DNA from: Thermoflexales bacterium
Lineage (GTDB): Bacteria; Chloroflexota; Anaerolineae; Fen-1058
NCBI GenBank assembly: GCA_016931085.1
Contig: JAFGFO010000431.1
Coordinates: 1-26,660 of the forward strand
Direction: 5' to 3'
DNA: 26,660 nucleotides
Shown here piece by piece: positions 9,901 to 14,988 of the stretch; position 1 is the stretch's first letter; each line of letters opens with the position of its first letter. Under the pieces are notes generated by a model, which was not told the DNA's origin, did no database searches, and was given only the letters and a program-made list of their open reading frames with translations. The translations under genes were made by a program, and so were the position numbers.

Positions 9901-12900
9901 CTGGTACGGCTCCTTCTACAACCCGCGCTACCAGAGACTGGAGGAGATGATCACGCCCACCGTGCGCGGCGGCCAGGTGATCTGGCAGATCAACCCGCTG
10001 CTGGCCGATGGCTACGGTTACATCTACCCGACCTTCCACCTGGCAGACTCCGCCTCGCCCGGCGAGGTTTTGACCAACGTGGTGCGGGTTTCGACCACTG
10101 ACGTGGATGTGGACGCCGGCGACGACGCCTACACGCACACCGCCACCGTCATCACGCCCGGGCCGGACATGTACGTGTACAAGTCACTCTCAGGCCGGGC
10201 CGGCTGGCCTGGCGGCGACATGAGATATTCTATCTACTTTAGCAACGACGGGCGCGAGGCGGCGACCGACGTCGTCATTACCGACACCTTGCCGGAGGGC
10301 ACAGCTTTCGAGTCCTGGTACGGCTATGCCTACAATCCCTCGATGCACCTGGGGGGGACGATTACGCCGAGTGTGAACGGCCGCCAGGTGAGCTGGCGCT
10401 TGGGCCAGGTGCCGGCCGGCCAGTACGGCTACATCTACCCGAACCTGCGCATCTCCAGCTCGGTCAGTGTGGGGACGGTACTGACCAACGTCGTCAGCGC
10501 CTCGACCAGCCCCGGCGAGACAGACCTGTCCGATAATGTCTACACGGACACGAGCTCCGTCATCTCGCCCACCTGGGACGTGTACGTGGAAAAGTACCTG
10601 GCGTCTGGCTACAAGCCGCCGGCGCCCGGCGGCGAGACGCGCTATAGGCTCTACTTTAGCAATCAGGGCAACCAGCCGGCGGCCAACGTGGTGGTCTCTG
10701 ATACCCTGCCGCCTGGCGCTCAGCTTGTGGCCTGGGACGGCTATGTTTACAATCCGAACTATGTCAACCTGGCCGGGACCGTCACGCCGACCCAGTTGGG
10801 CGGCCAGGTGGCCTGGCACATCGGCGCGCTGGCGGATAGAGGCTACGGCTACATCTACCTGACCGTGCGCATCGACGCGGGGGCCCAGGTGAGGGACTTG
10901 CTGGTCAACGCGGCGCGCATCTCGACCAGCGATCCAGACAGCGAGCCCGCCGACAATGTCTATACCTACACCACCCGCGTCATCCTGCCGCGGACGGACG
11001 TGTACGTCGAAAAGTACCTGTCCGGCCCGGCCGGCGCGCCCGGCGGCGAGATGGCTTACAGCATCTACTTTGAAAACTCGGGCAGCAACTGGCCAGCCTC
11101 CGACCTGGTCATCACCGACACGCTTCCGCCTGAGGCCAGCTTCGAGTCCTGGTACGGCTACGCCTACAACCCGGATTACGTGGACCTGGACGTGCTCATC
11201 ACACCGACGGTGAATGGCCGCCAGGTGGTGTGGCGCTTGCCCGCACTGGGGGTGGGGGGCTATGGCTATCTCCACCCGGTGGTGCGCGTCTCGTCCGGCA
11301 CCCAGGTCGGCGAGCAGTTGACCAACATCGTCACGGCCACCTCTAGCATCGTTGATCCCGATCCGTCCGACAATGCGCACGAGCACGTCACCCGTCTGTC
11401 GCGGCCCACGCTGAATCTCCAGGTTTGGAAGGGCGTGGCCGGTCTGAGCGCCCAGGCCCTGGCCGAGGCGGCCGTCGTGGCCGAGACGCCCCCCGGACGC
11501 CAGTCTGCCGAGCGCGACCGGCAGGCCGATCCGCGCCGCCCGGCCGAAGCAAAGGAGCAAGAGCGTACGGCTGAGGGTGAACCCTCGCGCCGCCCGGCTG
11601 AGCTAGACGAGCGGGCGCAGGCGCTCGAGAGTCAGGCCGGGCCCGAGCCGCTCGAAGCCGGCGGCGTCGAGCTCGAGCTTGCCAGGCCAGCCTATAGCTC
11701 CGCCGCGCCCGCCGGCGGCGGCGCTTACCCGCCCACCGGCACGGTGGCGGCCGGCCACTGCTTTAGCTATGCCATCTCCTTCGAAAACACCGGCAACATC
11801 GCCGCACCCAACGTCGTCGTCACCGACGTCCTGCCGGCCGGCGTGAGCTACCAGGACTGGTCCGGCTACGCTTACAACCCGGCCTACGTGGACCTGCGCC
11901 AAGCCGTCACGCCGAGCGTGAGCGGGAGCCAACTGGTGTGGAACCTGGGTCAGGTCGCCGGCGGCGGTTACGGCACCCTCTTTGTGGGCGTCTGCGCGAG
12001 CAGCACGCTCCAGGTGGATGACAGCCTGGTCAACCGGGTCGACATCTCGACCGGCGGCCAGGAAGAGACCTTGATCGACAACAGCTCGACGGCCACCGTC
12101 ACCGTGTCGGCCTTCGTCCCGCTGCTGGGGATAGACATCCACGGCCCGGCGACGGGCACGGTTGGCCTGAACAATGCCTTCACGACCGTCGTCACCCCGT
12201 CCACGGCCAGCCGGCCGATCGCCTACACCTGGTCGAGCGATGGTCTGGTCAGCGGCCAGGGCACGGCGCAAGCCAGCTACCGCTGGACGACGGTGGGTGT
12301 GCGGACGATCACCGTCACCGCCTCGAACGACGGCGCGCCGGTCACGGCCACCCACACCATCACCATCGGCGAGGCGCCGTCGGTCAAGGTGACGACTGTG
12401 CTCATCAGCGGCCCAACGGATGGCCAGGTCGGCGCGAATTACGCCTTTACGGCCACCGCCGCCCCGCCGGATGCCACACCGCCGATCAACTATACCTGGT
12501 CGAGCGAGGGCCTGGTGGACGGGCAGGGCGGCCGGGTGGCCACGTATCGCTGGACGACGGCCGGCGCCAAGACGATCAGCGTCACCGCCTCCAACGCCGG
12601 CGGCTCGGCTTCAGACATCCACATCATCAACCTGACGGCCCTCCAGCCGGTGACGGACACGGTCGGTCCGGACGGCGGGGTGTTCGTGTACACCAACACG
12701 ACTGGGGTGACTGCCACCTTCGAGGTGCCGCCCGGCGCGGTGGGCGAGCTGCTCGAGCTGCGTTACACGCCGACCTACTCCGTCCCACCGAATGGTGGCC
12801 TGCTGTTGGTGGGCAACGCGTTTGAGTTGGACATGTTCCGCGGCGAGGAAAAGCTGACCGGTTACAGCTTTACCGGCACGGTGACGTTGACCATCCGCTA

Positions 12901-13132
12901 CTCGGAGGCCGACTTGCTTGGCCCGCCGCGGGTGGACGAGGACACGATCGTGCTGTACCGCTGGGTGGACCCGGCCTGGCAGAGGGTTGGAACGCAAGCA
13001 GGCGAGGGCCAGTCGCTCGACACCGGGCGCAATACCCTGAAGGCCTGGCTGCGCGGGCTGAGCCTGTTCGGCAAGTTTGGCGAGGGCGCGATCTACGAGA
13101 TCTATCTGCCGGTGGTGATCAAGAACGGCTGA
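926..13132 (+). CDS. Giant secreted modular protein with 17 DUF11 repeats (4068 residues)
   Basis: This is a probable surface or extracellular-matrix protein. The start at ATG 926 is preceded by GGAGG at 916-920; an earlier TTG at 881 lacks a comparable site. Residues 1 to about 36 form a signal peptide (KLL..SMLLSMLF, cleavage near AVA-A). Approximate layout: 72-330 degenerate NodB/polysaccharide-deacetylase-like region (ATFYV, GHELG); 360-580 Ig-like strands; 585-780 region with HELRH at 679-683; 815-1175 three repeats with D-x-[DGN]-S-[DN]-[GS]-x-Y loops; 1177-1355 two carboxypeptidase-regulatory-like modules; 1362-3728 DUF11 array; 3733-3905 two PKD-like modules (YTWSS, YRWTT, TASN); then a C-terminal domain ending IYLPVVIKNG. 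DUF11 and PKD modules are known as stalks in bacterial surface proteins. Enzymatic activity is uncertain because the NodB metal-binding histidines are not evident. It has its own promoter and terminator and is probably monocistronic. Confidence 0.93.
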   Translation: MNPVRHATFNKLLSASMLLSMLFAPLGPTGAGAVAAPLEAPPPARAEEMSELPAASSPAQADEDELARLPVPPYLTLQVLLENERDAAHLEDVQQVLDSRGQKATFYVTLDFAQAYPQAVGNLAAQGHELGALLTGSPAGAHYEEQVERIGQALDSVRQAAGLAGDAALHVRFNEYTWQYDQLQDSLRALEELGVPTLSGVFLVGDSFFCHYCADNSRLMYPLPSEGTGDLVLIPLAVGGGGDSADSARAVSSLVELRTWLPLDDALFQAPSDMIAAAGKKYADFAAPSDASRAPALSDGESHQYPHDKFLTLTVHPSITGADEQALSALDGLVEEVAEQSGGMTSNTQLIDLTIRAVSGGYIGSLRIVKGSETVCPGGRVNLTVEFTALLYCPTYYFRIYGKYPSESKWRLHDSVSRYVRTGAWSFGSSAVVPAPPAPGDDFYTFKVVGQSCMRGGCNWPTLDSYERDATTSVNVPAMGAIQEITVSPANPQTTQEVTLQVPVPAGGTAPSKVEWTIVPVGTRTTMLSGASRLPVPVVKGDGNPYKYTPLSNTHGAKRATATLTFPGSTQTCQTSKDFNLFFVKKGDENGDGTPNWFEHWKADGVRDEFNDPVVGFDSTLGANSYGYYDSTNNKLRMGGAAGDQHYSRPIVITPTGAAISFGGPTVKGIDTAAEVLVHELRHKWVADNWKAGGAWVGKTDTDRGVPSASYNDRLPDDFETGTVGTYITKTDSFDLQHLKSDTYKYYGDEEFHVMVYANGQKGVVANDWANPGKQSNPAYLRTAEADIPAAASGPASELSSLAPDALVSEEGSLLGPYTSQGVDADSDGKYNVLEIAATALVSIEASYDVVGWLEDGAGQPLAWARASAEWAAGSHGFALPFDGQAIWASGLDGPYTLARVELRVVDDDLFLMDVVSDVHTTASYAYTDFDPYDAALSGVYSDAARDTGSDGQYDALDVTVGLDVQAAGAYTVSGVLLSLAHPEAGYLADALASAALSTSGGSVTLSFDGRALRQGRADGPYQLAALSVYNAAGDLVAFAAGPYTTTAYAYTDFQAGAAELSGVYSDQGLDTNSNSRYDILRLSTEVSVSLPGVYSLVGSLSADQGPALGSASAVYTLSAGLQALSLDFDGLPIGDSGFNGPYRLAGVSLLDSGGSLVDFDPRVYSTTAYAYSQFEVSTSISGTVRSQSGLPLAGVTMFAGGPSRLSTETDANGQYLLTGVMPGSYELFAIPPASYFARESSQLFTVYAGAPLVVDFTLAMAGGIVGRVTDANGDPVTATLDLGGYEPPHYSTDANGYYTLTNLAVGDYTVHIASDPAYGDWWILVDGRHAENGVQISGVKVVEGRYTVVDFRRPPAAPAADLYVDKSIVSGIVGFGEEAQYRVRVRNLGNLALGSLRVTDTLPAEAAFVAETHPTAFTMVVSGSQTVWTAGSLPAYGQPGYDNYLYLTARFAGDLLAGTLVTNSLSASAADAEANTPNNSYLDVQTAITPTRDLRISKSLSSSTNPMQDSDIQYQLYYVMSGNSLMRDVVITDTLPPTLSYKSETHPYGFIFSQDGNTLTWRRDSMANESGNIYLTVHVSETAIAGEMLTNTAQIAGRDPETDYANNQADLGRAVVARTRDMAGNSISLYRGVAAPGNELQYRVDVRNYGNSQADDVVMTHTLPASVTYLSWEGDGYNPNYVDLDETISATVSADRVLAWNLGAFAPDGYLSLYVTVRVDDGVQAGELLSYTTEVTTSHVDIDPGNNARTLVLTAQAPTKDVYVSKSLSGSPTPGNTLRYNISYANQGNTPVENVVITDTLPVSTTYLSSSGPFAPTLVGRQLVWDLGSLPGSAYSGYNGTLYVTLALDEQAPVGTVLTNTAVITTTSLETGAYANQAQTVHTVRVGFPNVYVYKSFQDNYAAPGSEVRYRITYGNTSSDAALNVVLTDTLPAGVSYVRSNGPVTPTQASDSLRWELGTLPGSTANLSFDLTAYIASSVEVGSRLTNTVVISAPNDSNLSNNSANDGGRTVVTATRDLSVSKYQSSGYVVPGADATYQIYYNNSGTASARGVVLTDTLPEGTTFVSAWQSSPSNPFTPTQVGNLLVWDLGTLPAPYASGYYGYVYVAVRLSEALVPGAQVCNQVDITTVDLETGTSANTDTDCRTIQSPTRDVYVTKYLDSGVPVAGNIVIYRVYYNNAGNSPAANVVVTDTLPAGVDYDPAGSASDSDGWSRQVSGSQVTWTRPALNAGESGNLYVSARLPDEMLPKTVLTNTVQIATSDVETDYGDNTSTLVRRVLAPGRDLVVSKSWTGGQRAGGQTLTYRIDYRNGGVEPVSDVIMTDTLPVEMAYYTWNYSSYYWQLHYSDNVITLTRTSLPGGAEGWIDLTVTITDPIPSTRVLTNTVEIAGSDVDNDPSDNIAHLPLTIHPAARDLSLTKSLDSAALVPGAEATYRLYYRNYGNAPAEGVLVADTLPAGFSFVSASGGVTWTLAGNDLVWQLGTVAGQYNSGYYGYLYLTVRVPESAVVGSQVCNQALITTGDAETGLEPNAAERCDVVQAPRRDVRVTKSASPAPPGETMRYTIRVYNDGNVPAHDIVVTDTLPAGASYESDSNSSNFTRVLQSGNTVVWTCPDRNAGSTAYLYLTVRVTDTAVVGQMLTNTVQVSASGVDEEPADNVYTHTVAVAEPVLDMSISKSMNGSIAPPGGTMEYRLYVANSGNVAARDIVVTDTLPAGVSYVSDNNSAGFTLVQQSGDTLVWTRPQMATGAYAYLYLTVRLADTLAIAEVLTNTAQVSANAAGVITETNQENNMATLAVAVSPPTRDVYVMKWAGTLAAPGGMTTYQLYFGNWGNATARDVVVTDTLPPSLTLVSWSGYLNDAPNYYYTNLGDMANLEQSGDQLVWRIGDLAPGQYGYVYPRVRVAETAAPGQVLTNVVRTSTSDEDIQPSNNVATDTSSVADPTRDMTARKWLSSGAPVAGQTFRYGISFENEGNSTARGILVTDTLPAGASYVSWYGSFYNPRYQRLEEMITPTVRGGQVIWQINPLLADGYGYIYPTFHLADSASPGEVLTNVVRVSTTDVDVDAGDDAYTHTATVITPGPDMYVYKSLSGRAGWPGGDMRYSIYFSNDGREAATDVVITDTLPEGTAFESWYGYAYNPSMHLGGTITPSVNGRQVSWRLGQVPAGQYGYIYPNLRISSSVSVGTVLTNVVSASTSPGETDLSDNVYTDTSSVISPTWDVYVEKYLASGYKPPAPGGETRYRLYFSNQGNQPAANVVVSDTLPPGAQLVAWDGYVYNPNYVNLAGTVTPTQLGGQVAWHIGALADRGYGYIYLTVRIDAGAQVRDLLVNAARISTSDPDSEPADNVYTYTTRVILPRTDVYVEKYLSGPAGAPGGEMAYSIYFENSGSNWPASDLVITDTLPPEASFESWYGYAYNPDYVDLDVLITPTVNGRQVVWRLPALGVGGYGYLHPVVRVSSGTQVGEQLTNIVTATSSIVDPDPSDNAHEHVTRLSRPTLNLQVWKGVAGLSAQALAEAAVVAETPPGRQSAERDRQADPRRPAEAKEQERTAEGEPSRRPAELDERAQALESQAGPEPLEAGGVELELARPAYSSAAPAGGGAYPPTGTVAAGHCFSYAISFENTGNIAAPNVVVTDVLPAGVSYQDWSGYAYNPAYVDLRQAVTPSVSGSQLVWNLGQVAGGGYGTLFVGVCASSTLQVDDSLVNRVDISTGGQEETLIDNSSTATVTVSAFVPLLGIDIHGPATGTVGLNNAFTTVVTPSTASRPIAYTWSSDGLVSGQGTAQASYRWTTVGVRTITVTASNDGAPVTATHTITIGEAPSVKVTTVLISGPTDGQVGANYAFTATAAPPDATPPINYTWSSEGLVDGQGGRVATYRWTTAGAKTISVTASNAGGSASDIHIINLTALQPVTDTVGPDGGVFVYTNTTGVTATFEVPPGAVGELLELRYTPTYSVPPNGGLLLVGNAFELDMFRGEEKLTGYSFTGTVTLTIRYSEADLLGPPRVDEDTIVLYRWVDPAWQRVGTQAGEGQSLDTGRNTLKAWLRGLSLFGKFGEGAIYEIYLPVVIKNG
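3365..4452 (+). repeat. Three tandem ~120-residue modules inside the giant protein
   Basis: Copies start near 3365, 3732 and 4105. Each opens with a [LS]-x-G-x-Y element and an acidic loop (DADSDGKYN, DTGSDGQYD, DTNSNSRYD) that resembles dockerin or thrombospondin type-3 calcium loops. Each then has alternating beta strands, an FDG motif, a GPY motif and a closing TTA-YAY or TTASYAY segment. The order and spacing of these landmarks are the same in all three copies. The family was not recognised; calcium binding is inferred only from the Asp/Asn pattern. Confidence 0.8.
5009..12108 (+). repeat. Array of 17 DUF11 (TIGR01451-type) repeats within the giant protein
   Basis: Seventeen units of about 127-140 residues each open with a [RK]D-[VLM]-x-V-x-K strand and contain YxNxGN followed by VVxTDTLP, then an LTNT/VCNQ-type strand and a closing D..DN segment. 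Unit starts lie near 5009, 5398, 5782, 6202, 6590, 6970, 7376, 7768, 8156, 8546, 8930, 9326, 9746, 10160, 10571, 10991 and 11408. The TDTLP motif is conserved in nearly all copies (THTLP in 3, ADTLP in 9, SDTLP in 15, TDVLP in 17). The repetition also produces long spurious antisense frames. Confidence 0.92.
11441..11750 (+). other. Charged low-complexity insertion inside the last DUF11 unit
   Basis: In unit 17 the opening strand (LQVWKGVAG) and the next DUF11 strand (FSYAISFENTGN) are separated by about 100 residues that no other unit contains. The core is rich in Glu, Arg, Ala and Pro (for example ERDRQADPRRPAEAKEQER) and ends in a Gly/Ala/Pro-rich stretch. It is predicted to be disordered or partly helical, unlike the beta-sandwich modules around it. 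It stays in frame, so it is a real part of the coding sequence unless there is an assembly error. Confidence 0.75.
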
Positions 13133-13139
13133 GTGAGAC

Positions 13140-13270
13140 GTAATACGTAATGCGTAATGCGTAATACGTAAAACGGATACTTCATGAATGTAAAGGGCCT
13201 GTCGCCTTGTGTGGCAGGCCCTTTACGTTTTACGTCCCTTACGTTTCACGTTTTACGTTTTACGTGTTAC
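13140..13270. repeat. Heptamer-repeat dyad (GTAATRC / GTTTTAC) between the giant gene and the decarboxylase
   Basis: The left arm has five abutting 7-mers (GTAATAC, GTAATGC, GTAATGC, GTAATAC, GTAAAAC; 13140-13174). The right arm has GTTTTAC (13227-13233), a 9-base variant, GTTTCAC, two more GTTTTAC and GTGTTAC (to 13270). The arms are roughly reverse-complementary and flank a perfect 12-bp hairpin at 13190-13226. The whole element can fold as one long cruciform. Its right end overlaps the probable -10 box of the next gene. Confidence 0.8.
13190..13226 (+). terminator. Probable terminator of the giant gene
   Basis: GTAAAGGGCCTG (13190-13201) and CAGGCCCTTTAC (13215-13226) make a perfect 12-bp stem with a 13-base loop, 57 bases after the stop codon. 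The stem is followed by GTTTTACG, a short U-run rather than a strong tract, so termination strength is uncertain. Because it is symmetric it could work in either direction. Confidence 0.6.
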
Positions 13271-13273
13271 AAT
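13245..13273 (+). promoter_or_regulatory. Possible promoter for the PLP decarboxylase
   Basis: TTCACG (13245-13250) and TACAAT (13268-13273) are 17 bases apart, matching consensus at 4 and 5 of 6 positions. Both boxes lie in or at the edge of the heptamer-repeat dyad. The predicted leader is about 45 bases. The call is moderate because the -35 box belongs to a repeat motif that recurs several times here. Confidence 0.45.
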
Positions 13274-13323
13274 AGGAGTGTCTTTGCGCGTCGCACATCA
13301 CGTATCACATATTGGAGAAACCC

Positions 13324-14766
13324 ATGTCGCATCCTGTCATCGGTTGGGAACGCGAAACGCCGGTCCCCGATGGTCACGCCTTTTGTGACTATCTCAATGC
13401 CTGCCAGGGGCGGCTCTGCTTCGAGGAGCTAGACCTGGCCCAGTTCTTTATCGGCGGGGGGGCGCAGGGCTTGGGGCGCTTGTTGCCCAGCCCGCTGGAG
13501 ATCGTCTACCTGCCCAAGATTCGCCAAAAAATCGACGCGATGCGGGCCGTATTCGACCAGGCCATCGCCGAGACCAGCTACGCCGGCCGTTTCCATTACG
13601 CCTATGCCTCCAAGGCCAACGCCGCCGAAGAAGTGATTCGCACCACCTTGGGCGCCGGCGCTCACTCCGAGATGTCTTCTGATACAGACATCGAAATTGC
13701 CCGCTGGATGAGAGCGGCTGGCCATCTGCCGCCGGAGCGTTGGGTCATTGCGAACGGCTTCAAGCCGGCCGGCTCGGCCTATGCCGGCAGCCTGGTCCGC
13801 TTCAAGGCCGAGCACGACAAGCTGATCCCGGTCGTCGAGGACCTCAGCGAGCTGCCGCCGCTGATCGCGTCTGGCTTGCCGTTCGACGTCGGCCTGCGCC
13901 AAAAGAGCTATGGCATGCATCACGATGAGATCGAGATGGACGCGGCCAATTCTCGCTTTGGGCTGCGCCTGGCCGACCTCTGGCAGGCGGCCGAGGCGAT
14001 CGCGGCCGCCCCCAACCTGCGCCTCAAGCTTTACCACGCCATGATCGGCACCCAGATCACTCCCGAGCAGGCTTTTGTCGATGGGCTGGCGCCGGCCATG
14101 GAGATTTACGCCCGCTTGCGGCAGCGCTATACGGATTTGAGCCTCTTTAATTTTGGGGGTGGCGTGCCGGGCCCGATGACGCTGGATTTCCGCTTCGATT
14201 ATCTCGCCTGGGCCCGCCTCCTGTTGGCGGCTCTGCAGCGGGTGTGCGCTGCCCACAATGTGCCCGTCCCGGACGTGATGGGTGAATTCGGCCGCTATAC
14301 CACGGCCGAACACGGCGCGCACCTGTTCAAGGTGGTGAGCGTCAAGGACAACGCCTCGCCCTTGCCCTGGTACATCATCGATGGCTCGATCATGACCTCT
14401 TTTCCCGATAGCTGGGCGTTGAGCGAGCACTTTATCGTCCTGCCCGTGACGCACCTGGACAAGCCTTTCCGGCGCGTCCGCCTGGGCGGCATCACCTGCG
14501 ACAGCGACGACGTCTACCCGCCCTGGCCGAGCCAGTCCCCACTTTACATGCCCGTGGAGACCGATGAGTTGTACGTCGGCTTTTTCGGCATCGGCGCTTA
14601 CCAGGAGATGCTGGGTGGCGTGCGCGGCAGCAAGCACTGCGTGCTGCCGGAAGCGAACGAGTTGGTCGTCGACCGCGACGACGCCGGGCGCTACCAGTTC
14701 AAGATACTGCCTGGCCAAACGACCGGCGACGTGATGCGCAACCTGGGTTATGGCGACCTGCGCTAA
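13324..14766 (+). CDS. Fold-III PLP-dependent decarboxylase, SpeA/ornithine-DAP-arginine family (480 residues)
   Basis: The family uses pyridoxal phosphate to decarboxylate basic amino acids (arginine, ornithine, diaminopimelate) for polyamine or lysine synthesis in the cytoplasm. The PLP lysine is K97 in YASKAN at the end of the first barrel strand. A glycine-rich phosphate loop is seen as FNFGGGVPG, an EFGRY segment sits where the family has E-x-GR, and the dimer-interface active-site cysteine is C392 in ITCDSDD. GIGAYQEMLGG follows near the C-terminus. The ITCDSD and GAYQEMLG motifs most resemble biosynthetic arginine decarboxylase (SpeA), but SpeA is usually about 630-660 residues, so this is a short relative and its substrate is uncertain. 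ATG 13324 has GGAG six bases upstream; the in-frame TTG at 13312 overlaps that site. It appears to be monocistronic. Confidence 0.85.
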   Translation: MSHPVIGWERETPVPDGHAFCDYLNACQGRLCFEELDLAQFFIGGGAQGLGRLLPSPLEIVYLPKIRQKIDAMRAVFDQAIAETSYAGRFHYAYASKANAAEEVIRTTLGAGAHSEMSSDTDIEIARWMRAAGHLPPERWVIANGFKPAGSAYAGSLVRFKAEHDKLIPVVEDLSELPPLIASGLPFDVGLRQKSYGMHHDEIEMDAANSRFGLRLADLWQAAEAIAAAPNLRLKLYHAMIGTQITPEQAFVDGLAPAMEIYARLRQRYTDLSLFNFGGGVPGPMTLDFRFDYLAWARLLLAALQRVCAAHNVPVPDVMGEFGRYTTAEHGAHLFKVVSVKDNASPLPWYIIDGSIMTSFPDSWALSEHFIVLPVTHLDKPFRRVRLGGITCDSDDVYPPWPSQSPLYMPVETDELYVGFFGIGAYQEMLGGVRGSKHCVLPEANELVVDRDDAGRYQFKILPGQTTGDVMRNLGYGDLR

Positions 14767-14819
14767 AGGTTGGCTTGATGTCAGCTTCCTGTCTGGATTT
14801 TTGTGCCAGCTTGGTGTAG

Positions 14820-14825
14820 TATAAT
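14820..14825 (+). promoter_or_regulatory. Probable -10 box for the substrate-binding/VWA operon
   Basis: A perfect TATAAT lies at 14820-14825, 53 bases after the decarboxylase stop codon. No good -35 hexamer is visible at 16-18 bases (ATTTTT at 17), so an activator may be needed. The predicted leader, about 155 bases, contains the second copy of the AACCAC palindromic repeat. Confidence 0.45.
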
Positions 14826-14868
14826 AGCAGTAGCTTGTGGGATTCGCATTGGGTATGCAATTTTTTCG

Positions 14869-14937
14869 AACCACAAAGGACACCAAGATCACAAAGAATT
14901 TAAAAACCCTAGTGTCCTTTGTGCTCTTCGTGGTGAA
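14869..14937. repeat. Interspersed palindromic repeat, copy 2 (AACCACAAAGGACACC type)
   Basis: The left arm starts AACCACAAAGGACACCAAGA and the right arm includes AGTGTCCTTTGTGCTCTTCG followed by TGGTG. It matches the repeat at 111-164 in both arms but has a longer, AT-rich centre. It lies in the leader of the downstream operon, between the -10 box and the start codon, so it would be transcribed as a long imperfect hairpin. Confidence 0.8.
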
Positions 14938-14988
14938 TATCTTGGGTTGCGGCGCGGAGGCGCTGTGCTAGTGACAAAGGAGTGAACT

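Noticed and set aside
13140..13270. CRISPR-like array
   Set aside because: The units are 7 bases with no spacers and face each other as a dyad; no cas genes are present.
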